A model generated the notes under the pieces. It ran no database searches. It saw only the letters and a program-made list of their open reading frames with translations, and had not been told where the DNA came from. A DNA stretch of 64,000 bases from Bradyrhizobium iriomotense (GTDB lineage Bacteria > Pseudomonadota > Alphaproteobacteria > Rhizobiales > Xanthobacteraceae): the NCBI RefSeq assembly GCF_018130765.1, contig NZ_JAFCJZ010000002.1:372001-436000 (forward strand). The letters are read 5' to 3'. This document shows, one piece after another, positions 29,338 to 36,762 of the stretch; positions within the stretch are counted from its first letter, which is position 1; every line of letters starts with the position of its first letter. The position numbers were made by a program, and so were the translations under genes.

Positions 29338-29634
29338 TTACGCCCGTGCGCCCGTGAACGGGAAGCTGCCCATCGGGCCGATCCCCATCTCGCCGCTGAT
29401 GTTGTCGCCGGAGACCGTACCGGTGAATTCGAGCGTGAGCGGCATCGGTTTGTCGATCGAGACCTTCCAGGAGACGTTGTCACCGCTGACGGTGCCGTCG
29501 AAGATCTCGGCGGAATTGCCTTCCGCAACCTGCGCGCCCGTGAGCGTGCCGCCCGCGGCCTTCAGGCTGAGCGTCGAGTTGCGCTCGCCCATCGGCGTCG
29601 TCATGGTCAGATTCCAGTTGCCGTCTACGGCCAT
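29338..29634 (-). CDS. Small beta-rich conserved protein
   Basis: 98 residues, no signal peptide. It has two similar beta repeats: D-G-T-V-S-G-D-N-V-S-W and T-G-T-V-S-G-D-N-I-S-G-E. This suggests a small beta-barrel. Related proteins are common in Bradyrhizobium and carry no assigned role. It precedes the SH3 gene by 13 bp, so they may be cotranscribed. Confidence 0.65.
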   Translation of the reverse strand: MAVDGNWNLTMTTPMGERNSTLSLKAAGGTLTGAQVAEGNSAEIFDGTVSGDNVSWKVSIDKPMPLTLEFTGTVSGDNISGEMGIGPMGSFPFTGARA

Positions 29635-29740
29635 TCCCGTCTCCCCAACAAATCCCGGCGGGCCGCGACGATCCGCGGCCAGTCCTGAGCGAGCCTATAG
29701 CCCAACTCGCAGCTCCTGCCTAACCCTGCATTGGAGGCAT

Positions 29741-30301
29741 TTAGGCGCGGGCGGCCGCACGGCGGCGGCTCGTGACGATGAGCCTGAGAACCACGTACTG
29801 CACGGCGAAGGCCAGGATCTTGGCGCCGCCGGCGACCACCGTGATGTAGAACGCCCACAGCTTCAGATCGCCTGTGGCGGCGACCGCGATCATGCCGGCG
29901 CCGATCACGAACATCAGTGCGGCCCAGGCGTAGCCTGCAGCGGTCACATATTCCGGGACGGTCTCGGCCACGATCGGCGGCATGTAGCGCAGCATCCAGC
30001 CGCGCTTGAGCATGATGGCACCGATCGCGAAATGTGCGATCGAGGGTTTTGCCAGCATGAAGCGTGGGTCGTTGGTCAGCAGCGTGACCGTGCCCAGCAC
30101 GACGACAAGCGCGAGGCTCGCATAGGTCATGTAGTTGAGCTGCTGCCCCTTGACGCGGGCATAGATCACCTGCGCGATCGCGCCGGCAATCGCCACCGAT
30201 GTTGCCAGCACGACGTTGTCGGTGATGAGGTAGACGGCCAGGAAGACGATGGCGGAGAGGAAGTCGGAGGCGAGGCGGGCGAATACGTCCTTCATCGTCA
30301 A
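29741..30301 (-). CDS. YciB/IspZ-type septation protein
   Basis: 186 residues with five or six membrane helices. A-S-D-F-L-S-A-I-V-F-L-A-V-Y, Y-A-R-V-K-G-Q-Q-L-N-Y-M-T-Y, F-M-L-A-K-P-S-I-A-H-F-A-I-G and the W-A-F-Y-I-T motif match the intracellular septation protein A (YciB/IspZ) family, which acts in envelope maintenance and cell division. It has a canonical K-P-x-x-x-x-x-x-I-G core. It is second of a two-gene unit behind 30308 (6-bp gap) and is therefore under the TetR-type operators at 30904 and 30956. Confidence 0.8.
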   Translation of the reverse strand: MTMKDVFARLASDFLSAIVFLAVYLITDNVVLATSVAIAGAIAQVIYARVKGQQLNYMTYASLALVVVLGTVTLLTNDPRFMLAKPSIAHFAIGAIMLKRGWMLRYMPPIVAETVPEYVTAAGYAWAALMFVIGAGMIAVAATGDLKLWAFYITVVAGGAKILAFAVQYVVLRLIVTSRRRAAARA

Positions 30302-30307
30302 TCCTGT

Positions 30308-30883
30308 TCAGCCGGCGTCGGGGAGAGCGCGGGCGGGCGTACCGTACTTGATCTGGCGATACTCGGGATACCATTTTGTGAAGTAGATCGCGCTGTTGCG
30401 GGCGGCGAAAGCGACCGCAAGGCTCGACCAGAGCGGCAGGCCGGGGAGGTAGAGCAGCACGAGATTGGCGGCCGCCATCAGCAGCGCGGCGGCTGTCCAC
30501 GCGCCGGTGATGACGTAATTGGCCGTGAGAAAGCCGGGCATTGCCGCGGTCTCCGCCGGGACGGATTCGAGCGCATATTGCAGCGTGAAGGGGTGGCGGA
30601 GCAGCATCGAGCCGAGCGAGATGACGAAGATGCCGATGTCGACCGACAGCTTGACGCCGAGCGGGCCGAGGGCGGGGTCGATCAGCGCGAGGTAAAGGCC
30701 GATTGCGGCGAACACGATCGCGGAGCCTGCGGCCAGGACCTTCACCGAGCGGCCGCGTACGACATCGATCGCAACGGTTGCGAGGCAGATTGCCGATGCT
30801 GCAAACACGCTGATCATGGCCGACGTCACCACCATCAGGAAGGTGTAGGCGCCATAGGGCGCGAGGATCAGGAAAATCGCCAT
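30308..30883 (-). CDS. Membrane protein, first gene of TetR-controlled operon
   Basis: 191 residues, five to six hydrophobic helices, no recognised domain. The last 25 residues are polar (Y-F-T-K-W-Y-P-E-Y-R-Q-I-K). It is directly downstream of a strong promoter and a 19-bp palindromic operator identical to that before the carotenoid oxygenase. It is followed 6 bp later by the YciB-like gene. A membrane partner of that protein or a substrate transporter are both possible; neither is shown. Confidence 0.65.
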   Translation of the reverse strand: MAIFLILAPYGAYTFLMVVTSAMISVFAASAICLATVAIDVVRGRSVKVLAAGSAIVFAAIGLYLALIDPALGPLGVKLSVDIGIFVISLGSMLLRHPFTLQYALESVPAETAAMPGFLTANYVITGAWTAAALLMAAANLVLLYLPGLPLWSSLAVAFAARNSAIYFTKWYPEYRQIKYGTPARALPDAG

Positions 30884-30903
30884 GGGCCGCCTCGGTCGAG
30901 CCG

Positions 30904-30922
30904 ATCTTTACGATGTAAAGAT
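30904..30922. promoter_or_regulatory. TetR operator O1 at membrane-protein operon
   Basis: ATCTTTAC-GATGTAAAGAT, a 19-bp near-perfect palindrome that is the exact reverse complement of the site at 32763 near the carotenoid oxygenase. It covers the predicted transcription start and the -10 edge of the operon promoter. Confidence 0.8.
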
Positions 30923-30950
30923 TAGTAGTGCAGCGGCGATGCCGGGTCAA
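30922..30950 (-). promoter_or_regulatory. Promoter of 30883 operon
   Basis: TTGACC (-35, 30945-30950) and TACTAA (-10, 30922-30927) with a 17-bp spacer on the minus strand. The operator O1 starts at the -10. The same architecture exists at 32782-32810. Confidence 0.7.
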
Positions 30951-30955
30951 GCGAA

Positions 30956-30974
30956 ATCTTTACAGTGTCAAAAT
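30956..30974. promoter_or_regulatory. TetR operator O2 at membrane-protein operon
   Basis: ATCTTTACAGTGTCAAAAT, an imperfect form of O1, 52 bp from O1. It overlaps the last codons of the gene at 30960. The corresponding site at 32816 is 53 bp from its O1. Confidence 0.65.
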
Positions 30975-31223
30975 GACGTAGGCGACCTCTAAAAGGTGAA
31001 GGGCCGCAACGGCTTGGTCGGAGGCCTCCTCGGCCAATTCCGCCCAGGGCAGGCGCGAGAGGAGCGGCAGCGCGGAGGCGATCAACAGACCGAGGCAGAG
31101 CAGGATGCCGCCGTTGAAGAGGGTATGGCGGCTCCGACGCAGCCGGATCATCTGCAATGCGAGTGCGGCGCCGGACAGGGCGAGAAGGGCAAGGCAACCC
31201 GCGGTGATCGAGGGCATGTGCAT
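30960..31223 (-). CDS. Small membrane protein
   Basis: 87 residues from the ATG at 31223, behind a strong AGAGGAG site. Two hydrophobic helices (about 6-26 and 40-60), then an acidic E-L-A-E-E-A stretch and a short hydrophobic end (V-A-Y-V-I-L-T-L). Its stop codon lies inside operator O2, so the operator has partly overlapped the gene end. Function unknown. Confidence 0.6.
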   Translation of the reverse strand: MHMPSITAGCLALLALSGAALALQMIRLRRSRHTLFNGGILLCLGLLIASALPLLSRLPWAELAEEASDQAVAALHLLEVAYVILTL

Positions 31224-31238
31224 GGGAAACTCCTCTTT

Positions 31239-31346
31239 CGTCATTCCGGGGCGCGCGTCAGCGCGAGCCCGGAATCCATCGGGCAGCAACACGTGTAGCG
31301 AAATGGATTCCGGGCTCGCGCCGAATGGCGCGCCCCGGAATGACGA
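31239..31346. repeat. Palindromic repeat, GTCATTCCGGGG family, copy 2
   Basis: CGTCATTCCGGGGCGCGC at the left, GCGCGCCCCGGAATGACG at the right, with GGATTCCGGGCTCGCG and CGCGAGCCCGGAATCC inner arms. It fills the gap between the small membrane gene and the end of the carotenoid oxygenase gene. Confidence 0.85.
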
Positions 31347-31349
31347 GAG

Positions 31350-32747
31350 CTACGCCGCGCCCACCCAATTGCCGTGAAAGCCATCCGGCACGCGGTGACC
31401 GAGCTGCGCCAATGCGGCGGGGCCGGCTTCGATGTCGGTGGCATTGAACACGGCGAGATCGCTGCGATTTTCCCGCGCACGCCAGACCACCGCGAGCAGC
31501 CAGCCGTCGCCTTCCGCTGCATCCTTCGACCGTTCGACGAACACAGGCTCGGAGATGGTGTCGCCGGCCGGCAGCAGATAATGCCCGAGCCGCCTGCCGT
31601 TGCCGTCGACATGGACGATGCCCGAGAGCGCGCCGAACATCGGCAGTTTCGGATTGGCGCAGGCGTACCAGCCGTGTCGACTCTTCAGCCCGGCGCGGCG
31701 ATCGTCGATGCGCGGGAATTCGCCGGTGAGATCGTCCAGGTACGTCTGCTGGAAGCGGTCGGTATTCCCCGCAAGATCGAACGTCCAGCGGCAGTGGCGG
31801 GCGCGCGATTTTTCCGGATCGGTCGGCCGTCCATCGGGATGCGGAAACAGCGGCGCTTCCTCGAACTGCATGACGTCGGCGACGATGCGGTCGCCATCCT
31901 CCCACGCATTCATGACGTGGAAGACGTAGCAGGCCTCAGCTCGGAACCAGACGATGTCCTTCGCCGTGCCGCTCCGCTTCATCACGCCGACATAGGCGCT
32001 CTTGTCCGGCTCCCAGGCATAGGGCGGCCGTCCGCTCATCGCGCGCTCCATGCTGCCGGTGATGGGCAGGATCGGAAACAGCACATGGTTCGCGGTGACG
32101 ATGAAGTCGTGCACCATGCTGGCATAGGGCGCCTCGAAGCGTTCGAAGCGCGTGGCCTTGCCGGAAGCGTCGATCGATCCGTAGGAGAGGGCAGGCGTCA
32201 GCGGTCCCGCGGCGTTGTAGCCGAAGAACACGAGCTCGCCCGTGACGGGATCGATCTTCGGATGCGCGGTGAAACTGCCGGCGACGCGGCCCTGGTAGTT
32301 GTGATAGCCGCGCGTCGCCAGCGTGCCCGGCTCGATCTCGGTCGGCAGATGCGCTTCTTCGAGCGCCAGCAGCTTGCCGGCATGGAAGATGATGCTGGTG
32401 TTGGCGACGCCGCCGTCGGTGAGGTCTTTCGGCGCATCCGGCAGCTTGCGGCCGAAGCCGCCGAACAGCGAGCGGCCGGCATCGTGCTCGGCGAGCCATT
32501 TCGGCGTGCGGACCCAGCGGTTGCGGTAGCTGGCGCGGCCGTTCTCCAGACGAAAGGCGTGCAGCATGCCATCGCCGACGAACCAGTGCGCGCCGGGAGA
32601 ATCGAATTGCGGATTGGGGCCGTTGCGATAGAGCGTGCCGTTCAGCTCGCGTGGCAATTCGCCGATGATTTTCAGGAAGGGCGCGTCGGCCTCGAACGGG
32701 ATCGGCGCGATATTGTTGCGACGCTCGGCGACGGCGGCCTGCTGCAC
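31350..32747 (-). CDS. Carotenoid/apocarotenoid cleavage oxygenase
   Basis: 465 residues from a GTG at 32747 that has a GGGAGGG site; the frame is open to 32810 but that would lie upstream of the predicted promoter. It is an RPE65/lignostilbene dioxygenase-type seven-bladed propeller with four Fe-binding His, all present: near residues 162 (T-A-H-P-K), 213 (M-V-H-D-F), 277 (V-F-H-V-M-N) and 458 (G-F-H-G-N-W). N-G-P-N-P-Q-F and H-W-F-V-G-D-G-M-L-H-A are also standard. It cleaves a C=C bond of a carotenoid or stilbene; the substrate is unknown. It is the predicted target of the divergent TetR gene. Confidence 0.9.
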   Translation of the reverse strand: MQQAAVAERRNNIAPIPFEADAPFLKIIGELPRELNGTLYRNGPNPQFDSPGAHWFVGDGMLHAFRLENGRASYRNRWVRTPKWLAEHDAGRSLFGGFGRKLPDAPKDLTDGGVANTSIIFHAGKLLALEEAHLPTEIEPGTLATRGYHNYQGRVAGSFTAHPKIDPVTGELVFFGYNAAGPLTPALSYGSIDASGKATRFERFEAPYASMVHDFIVTANHVLFPILPITGSMERAMSGRPPYAWEPDKSAYVGVMKRSGTAKDIVWFRAEACYVFHVMNAWEDGDRIVADVMQFEEAPLFPHPDGRPTDPEKSRARHCRWTFDLAGNTDRFQQTYLDDLTGEFPRIDDRRAGLKSRHGWYACANPKLPMFGALSGIVHVDGNGRRLGHYLLPAGDTISEPVFVERSKDAAEGDGWLLAVVWRARENRSDLAVFNATDIEAGPAALAQLGHRVPDGFHGNWVGAA

Positions 32748-32762
32748 GGCGTATCCCTCCCT

Positions 32763-32781
32763 ATCTTTACATCGTAAAGAT
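32763..32781. promoter_or_regulatory. TetR operator O1 at carotenoid oxygenase
   Basis: ATCTTTAC-ATCGTAAAGAT, a 19-bp palindrome identical in reverse complement to the site at 30904. It sits 15 bp before the carotenoid oxygenase start. Confidence 0.8.
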
Positions 32782-32810
32782 CGAATAGAGCCAATCGCAG
32801 CGTCCGTCAA
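32782..32810 (-). promoter_or_regulatory. Promoter of carotenoid oxygenase gene
   Basis: TTGACG (-35, 32805-32810) and TATTCG (-10, 32782-32787), 17-bp spacer, minus strand. O1 lies immediately downstream of the -10, as at the membrane-protein operon. Confidence 0.65.
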
Positions 32811-32815
32811 GTGAA

Positions 32816-32834
32816 ATCTTTACACTGTCAATAT
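32816..32834. promoter_or_regulatory. TetR operator O2 over its own promoter
   Basis: ATCTTTACACTGTCAATAT, the imperfect operator form. It overlaps the -35 (TTTACA, 32819-32824) of the TetR gene itself, predicting autorepression. Confidence 0.7.
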
Positions 32835-32847
32835 TGCGTCATATAGC
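32819..32847 (+). promoter_or_regulatory. TetR gene promoter with possible leaderless start
   Basis: TTTACA, 17 bp, TATAGC on the plus strand. Transcription starting 6-7 bp after the -10 would begin at or next to the ATG at 32854, so the mRNA may be leaderless. Confidence 0.65.
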
Positions 32848-32853
32848 TTGCAA

Positions 32854-33582
32854 ATGGCCAAGACCGACACCAAGGGCGAAACGGCGCGTCACCAGCGTGC
32901 ACCCAGACGAACAGCATCGACCGCGGCATCGCGTGCGGCGCGCCGAGCGCCAAGCGCGAAGACGGAGACGCCGTATCATCACGGCGCCCTGCGCGAAGCG
33001 CTGCTGCAGGCCGCCGAGCGCGTGCTCGAGCGCGAAGGGCTTGCGGGCCTGACATTGCGCGCGGTGGCGCGCGAGGCGGGCGTCTCGCATGCCGCGCCGA
33101 CGCACCATTTCGGGGATCTCACCGGGCTTCTCAGCGAGCTTGCGGCCGTCGGTTTTCGCCAGTTCAATGCCGCGATGGCGTCGGCTTGTGACAGCGTGAC
33201 CACGCCGCTCGAACGTGCACTGGCGCGGCCGAAGGCCTATGTCGCCTATGCGCAGGCGCACCCCGGCATGTACGGCATCATGTTCCGCACCGAGCGGCTG
33301 GACTATTCCAGACCGTCGCTGCACGAGGCGGCCGAAGCCTCCTTCGCCGGACTTGCCAACGCCATCGGCATGATGCGGCAGGAGCAGATCAGCGGCGACG
33401 CGCTGACGATGGAGCAGGGGGCCGCAATCGCGCGGGCCTGGTCGATGGTGCACGGCTTCACCACGCTGCTGCTGGATGGGCGGCTGAAGGACATCCTCGG
33501 GCGGCTGCCCGAGGGGACGACGGCCGAACGCCTGCTCGAGGCGATGCTGACCGCGCCCATCACCACGAAACTTCCAGTGTAG
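32854..33582 (+). CDS. TetR-family regulator with WHG-type C-terminal domain
   Basis: 242 residues from the ATG at 32854; a TTG two codons earlier is also possible. A basic Arg/Lys-rich arm (about 1-40) precedes the TetR HTH (about 45-95: L-R-A-V-A-R-E-A-G-V-S-H-A-A-P-T-H-H-F). The C-terminal effector domain contains W-S-M-V-H-G-F, the WHG motif. It is divergent from the carotenoid oxygenase, with operators between them. The same operators occur 1.9 kb away at the membrane/YciB operon, so it probably represses all three. The effector may be a carotenoid-derived compound. Confidence 0.85.
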   Translation: MAKTDTKGETARHQRAPRRTASTAASRAARRAPSAKTETPYHHGALREALLQAAERVLEREGLAGLTLRAVAREAGVSHAAPTHHFGDLTGLLSELAAVGFRQFNAAMASACDSVTTPLERALARPKAYVAYAQAHPGMYGIMFRTERLDYSRPSLHEAAEASFAGLANAIGMMRQEQISGDALTMEQGAAIARAWSMVHGFTTLLLDGRLKDILGRLPEGTTAERLLEAMLTAPITTKLPV

Positions 33583-33605
33583 CGGCTGTTGAGCTCGAAA
33601 ACGCG

Positions 33606-34211
33606 CTAGCGCATCGTCGCCAGCTCGACCGCGCGGCCGCGCGTGCCGACGATCGTTACCTCGTCCTTGCCGCAGGTGAAGCTGCGGGCGAAATCGTCCG
33701 CGGCCTTCCGCGCGAGCTCGTTGGCGTTCGGGTTGGCGATGGCATCGACATAGGCGACATGGCAGACCGGGCCCGGCGGCAGCCGGGTCACGACCAGCAT
33801 GTCCTTGGTGTTCGGCCGTCCCTGCTTGTCGGGATCGCTGCTATCGGCGATGTGCCAGCGCTGGATGATGGCAAACGGCTTTGTGCCTGCGGCGCGCCAT
33901 TCGACGGTGGTTTCCGATGAATTGAACGGGGCGAACCAGAGCTTTGCCGCAGGTTCCCCGGCCGCTTCCTTGCGATTGCGCCCGACCGAGACGATCTCGC
34001 GGAGATCGTCCTCGGCGATCAGCACCATGAGGCCGTCCTTGCCCGGACAGATGCGCGTCGTGCTGCCGTCGAGCTCGCTGGGCTTACCGACCTGCCGGCA
34101 GTTCTTCGGCGCCGTCGAGGTGTAGGTGCTGCCTACGGATTGGGCGTTCGCACCATCGAGGACGGTGCTCGTCAGCAATATGGCGAGGCACGCGGCGGTG
34201 ATGCGGATCAT
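33606..34211 (-). CDS. Exported hypothetical protein
   Basis: 201 residues from the ATG at 34211; an ATG one codon upstream is equally possible with AAGG at 4-7 bp. The signal peptide ends at A-N-A-Q-S. The mature part has four cysteines (N-C-R-Q, I-C-P-G-K, V-C-H-V, T-C-G-K-D) and no recognised family. It is convergent with the TetR gene. Function unknown. Confidence 0.6.
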   Translation of the reverse strand: MIRITAACLAILLTSTVLDGANAQSVGSTYTSTAPKNCRQVGKPSELDGSTTRICPGKDGLMVLIAEDDLREIVSVGRNRKEAAGEPAAKLWFAPFNSSETTVEWRAAGTKPFAIIQRWHIADSSDPDKQGRPNTKDMLVVTRLPPGPVCHVAYVDAIANPNANELARKAADDFARSFTCGKDEVTIVGTRGRAVELATMR

Positions 34212-34375
34212 CATGCGACCTTGATGCAGCGGGAACTCCGTACCATCAGACGTCTTGATTGTGGGCAAGGTTCAAACAGGCCCGCGAGAGACCTGACAGC
34301 GGCGCGGAATCGTTCTAGAAGGGCGACTTCGCTTTAAGCTCATGCGGCCTCGTTCGCGTCCTCGTTCTCCTGATC

Positions 34376-34936
34376 ATGCCAGCCACATCGTCGAACAAAC
34401 CCTATCGCGTCGGCCGCTCCAAGACCGGGCTCGGCCTCTTCGCCACCAAACCGATCAAGAAGGGAACCCGGATCATCCGTTATTTCGGACCGATCCTGGA
34501 CTCGCGAATCCCTGAGCAGGACGAGATCGAGAACAAATATCTGTTCGAGCTCAACGGCCGCTGGACCATCGACGGCTCGGTGCGGAAAAATCTCGCGCGC
34601 TACATCAACCATTCCTGCCGGCCGAATGCGGAGTCGGACGTCCGCCCGCGTGAGCGCAAGGTCTTCATCCGCGCCATCAGGAACATCGAGCCGGGCGACG
34701 AGATCAACTACGATTACGGCACCGATTATTTCAAAGCCTATCTGAAGCCGATCGGCTGCAAGTGCGTCTCCTGCGAGGCCAAGCGCAAGAAGCTGCGCGC
34801 CGAGGAGCGGGCCGAGCGCGCCAAGGTGAAGGCGCGCACGGAAGCCAAGGCCAAGAAGGCGGGCCCCAAGGCTACCAAAAAGAAAAAGCTCAACGGTCAT
34901 GCGTTCAGCAAGGCCAACGGGCGCGCGCGGGCGTAG
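34376..34936 (+). CDS. SET-domain protein lysine methyltransferase-like
   Basis: 186 residues. A compact SET domain spans about 8-130: S-K-T-G-L-G-L-F-A near the start, the catalytic and SAM-binding N-H-S-C-R-P-N (about 80-86) and Y-D-Y-G-T-D-Y-F. A post-SET-like C-x-C-x-x-C (C-K-C-V-S-C-E-A-K) follows, then a 45-residue Lys/Ala/Arg-rich tail (K-A-K-K-A-G-P-K-A-T-K-K-K-K). All features expected for protein lysine methylation are present. Bacterial SET proteins have been linked to host chromatin modification in some pathogens and to self proteins in others. No secretion signal is visible. Substrate unknown. Confidence 0.85.
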   Translation: MPATSSNKPYRVGRSKTGLGLFATKPIKKGTRIIRYFGPILDSRIPEQDEIENKYLFELNGRWTIDGSVRKNLARYINHSCRPNAESDVRPRERKVFIRAIRNIEPGDEINYDYGTDYFKAYLKPIGCKCVSCEAKRKKLRAEERAERAKVKARTEAKAKKAGPKATKKKKLNGHAFSKANGRARA

Positions 34937-34960
34937 CCCGCGCTTAAGCCTCCGGCTCAA

Positions 34961-35084
34961 CTGTCATGCCCCGGCTTGACCGCGGCATCCAGTACGCCGC
35001 GGCTCCTCCGCATCACGTCGCCGTCTCTGGAATACTGGGTCGCCCGGTCCAGTGCGCAATTGCGCACAAGGCCGGGCGACGACG
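34961..35084. repeat. Palindromic repeat, family B copy 2
   Basis: CTGTCATGCCCCGGC at left; the inner CGCCGTCTCTGGAATACTGG and GTGCGCAATTGCGCAC modules match the copy at 12701, in opposite orientation. It follows the SET gene. Confidence 0.7.
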
Positions 35085-35110
35085 ACGGCAAGTGGTGAGG
35101 CGGCCGAGCC

Positions 35111-35509
35111 TCACGCCGTCATCACACCCGCACTCTTCCGCAATCCCAGAAATTGCAACTCGGCGAACACGCCGGTGGCGATCGCCTGTGCCACGACCAT
35201 CAGCTCGCCCACAAGGTTCGGCGACACCGCGCCCGAGAGCAGCAGTGCGATGCTGCCGACCGTCCAGGCCGCGTTGCCGATCACGACCAGCAGGACGAGC
35301 GGTTTCGCTACCGTGGCCCGCGAGGCGAGCCAGCCGACCAGGGCGGTGTAGGCGATCAGGAACAGGCCGGTCTCGCGCAGCAGCGCGTCGGGCAGGTTGA
35401 ACAACGCTGCGAACGCGCTCGCGCCGAAGGTGAAGCCGAGAGCGGCGACGCCGCTGAAGATGGCGTCGGCGAGCAGGGCACGGCGCAGGAAGGTGGATGC
35501 GTCGATCAT
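35111..35509 (-). CDS. Four-helix membrane protein
   Basis: 132 residues from the ATG at 35509. Four hydrophobic helices alternate with short loops, and L-R-E-T-G-L-F-L-I-A-Y-T is a recognisable patch. No family assigned with confidence. It is downstream of the 35542 gene by 32 bp on the same strand, both divergent from the XRE regulator, and so is a likely target of it. Confidence 0.65.
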   Translation of the reverse strand: MIDASTFLRRALLADAIFSGVAALGFTFGASAFAALFNLPDALLRETGLFLIAYTALVGWLASRATVAKPLVLLVVIGNAAWTVGSIALLLSGAVSPNLVGELMVVAQAIATGVFAELQFLGLRKSAGVMTA

Positions 35510-35541
35510 CGTAAGTCTCCTTGCTTGGGCTGGGGTGGAAT

Positions 35542-35772
35542 TCAATGCCGTCCGCGCCACCAGGCGCGGAGCAGGCGGGCGAGGCGGAACGGGCAGAGGC
35601 TCTTGCCGACGCCGTGCTCGAAGGCGATGACCTGCGCGAGCACATAGTCGCCGGTCGAATGCACCAGCGGCTCGGGCATGTTGAGGCCGCGTGCCAGCAT
35701 CCGGGTTGCGAATGCCATGGCCCAGGGCAAGACGTGGTCTGCGACGGTCCGATAGAGCAGCAGCGCGATCAT
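35542..35772 (-). CDS. Small hypothetical protein
   Basis: 76 residues from the ATG at 35772 (AGGAG 6 bp upstream, and an alternative ATG at 35778 too close to it). It begins with a hydrophobic helix (M-I-A-L-L-L-Y-R-T-V-A-D-H-V) and ends Arg/Trp rich (L-L-R-A-W-W-R-G-R-H). Possibly membrane-attached. First of the pair with 35111 facing the XRE regulator. Confidence 0.5.
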   Translation of the reverse strand: MIALLLYRTVADHVLPWAMAFATRMLARGLNMPEPLVHSTGDYVLAQVIAFEHGVGKSLCPFRLARLLRAWWRGRH

Positions 35773-35873
35773 GGTCATCTCCTGTTGCGACCGAAGATGC
35801 GCGCGGCTGCGCCCCAATTCGATTACCTCGCGGGTAATGGAAGGGCCGAAATCCGCATGCTAGGTTTCTGGTC

Positions 35874-36695
35874 ATGAACGCACATGCATCCACGGCACAG
35901 GCCGAACGCAGCCAGCCGGTCCATATCGGCGACCATTTGCGCGAATGGCGGCAGCGCCGCCGCATGAGCCAGCTCGATCTCGCGGGCGAAGCCGAGATCT
36001 CGGCGCGACACCTGAGCTTCGTCGAGACCGGCCGCGCCGCGCCCTCGCGCGACATGGTGCTGAGGCTTGCCGAGCGTCTCGACGTGCCGTTGCGCGAACG
36101 CAACGTGTTGCTGGTCGCCGCCGGCTACGCGCCGGCCTTCGCGCAGCGCCCGCTGGAGGATCCCGCCTTGAAATCAGCCCGCCAGGCGATCGACCTCGTT
36201 CTCAAAGCGCATGAGCCCAATCCCGCGCTCGCGGTGGACAGGCACTGGAACCTGGTCTCCGCCAACCGCATGGTGGCGCCGCTGCTCGACGGCATCCCGC
36301 AGCATCTGCTCGGCCAGCCCTTCAACGTGCTGAAGCTCGCCTTCCATCCCGAGGCGCTGGCGCCGCGCACGGTCAATCTCGCCGAATGGTGCGGGCATCT
36401 CTTGGAGCGGCTGCACCGCCAATGCGAGGCGACGGCCGATCCGGAGCTGATCAAGCTCTACAACGACCTCAAGAGCTATCCCATCCCGGCGCGCGCGGCC
36501 CCGCTGTCGAGCGACAATGTCGCCATTCCCTTCAAGCTGCGTCATGGCGGAGAGATACTAAGTTTCTTCTCCACCACCATGGTGTTCGGCACGCCCGTGG
36601 ACATCACGCTGTCGGAGCTGGCGCTGGAGACGTTCTTCCCGGCGGACGAGCGCACCGCGGATCGGCTGAAGCAGATCGCGGCAGCTATGACGTAG
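35874..36695 (+). CDS. XRE-family regulator with MmyB-like ligand domain
   Basis: 273 residues. The N-terminal HTH_XRE (about 18-75: L-R-E-W-R-Q-R-R-R-M-S-Q-L-D-L-A, H-L-S-F-V-E-T-G) is followed by the MmyB-like ligand-binding domain (about 110-270: V-D-R-H-W-N-L-V-S-A-N, N-L-A-E-W, F-F-S-T-T-M-V-F-G-T-P). Members are related to methylenomycin regulator MmyB and bind small, often fatty, ligands. It is divergent from a two-gene membrane-protein unit across 100 bp, so regulates that, itself, or both. The ligand is unknown. Confidence 0.85.
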   Translation: MNAHASTAQAERSQPVHIGDHLREWRQRRRMSQLDLAGEAEISARHLSFVETGRAAPSRDMVLRLAERLDVPLRERNVLLVAAGYAPAFAQRPLEDPALKSARQAIDLVLKAHEPNPALAVDRHWNLVSANRMVAPLLDGIPQHLLGQPFNVLKLAFHPEALAPRTVNLAEWCGHLLERLHRQCEATADPELIKLYNDLKSYPIPARAAPLSSDNVAIPFKLRHGGEILSFFSTTMVFGTPVDITLSELALETFFPADERTADRLKQIAAAMT

Positions 36696-36762
36696 CGCCC
36701 TTGCCTCGGGGCGGGTTCGGCTTATCTTTGGGCCAACCTTTACCGCCAAGGAGGCGCCTGAC

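Noticed and set aside
28404..29528. A 374-codon version of the SH3 protein
   Set aside because: The first 68 codons overlap the 29338 gene and have no signal peptide; the ATG at 29324 begins a clear signal peptide.
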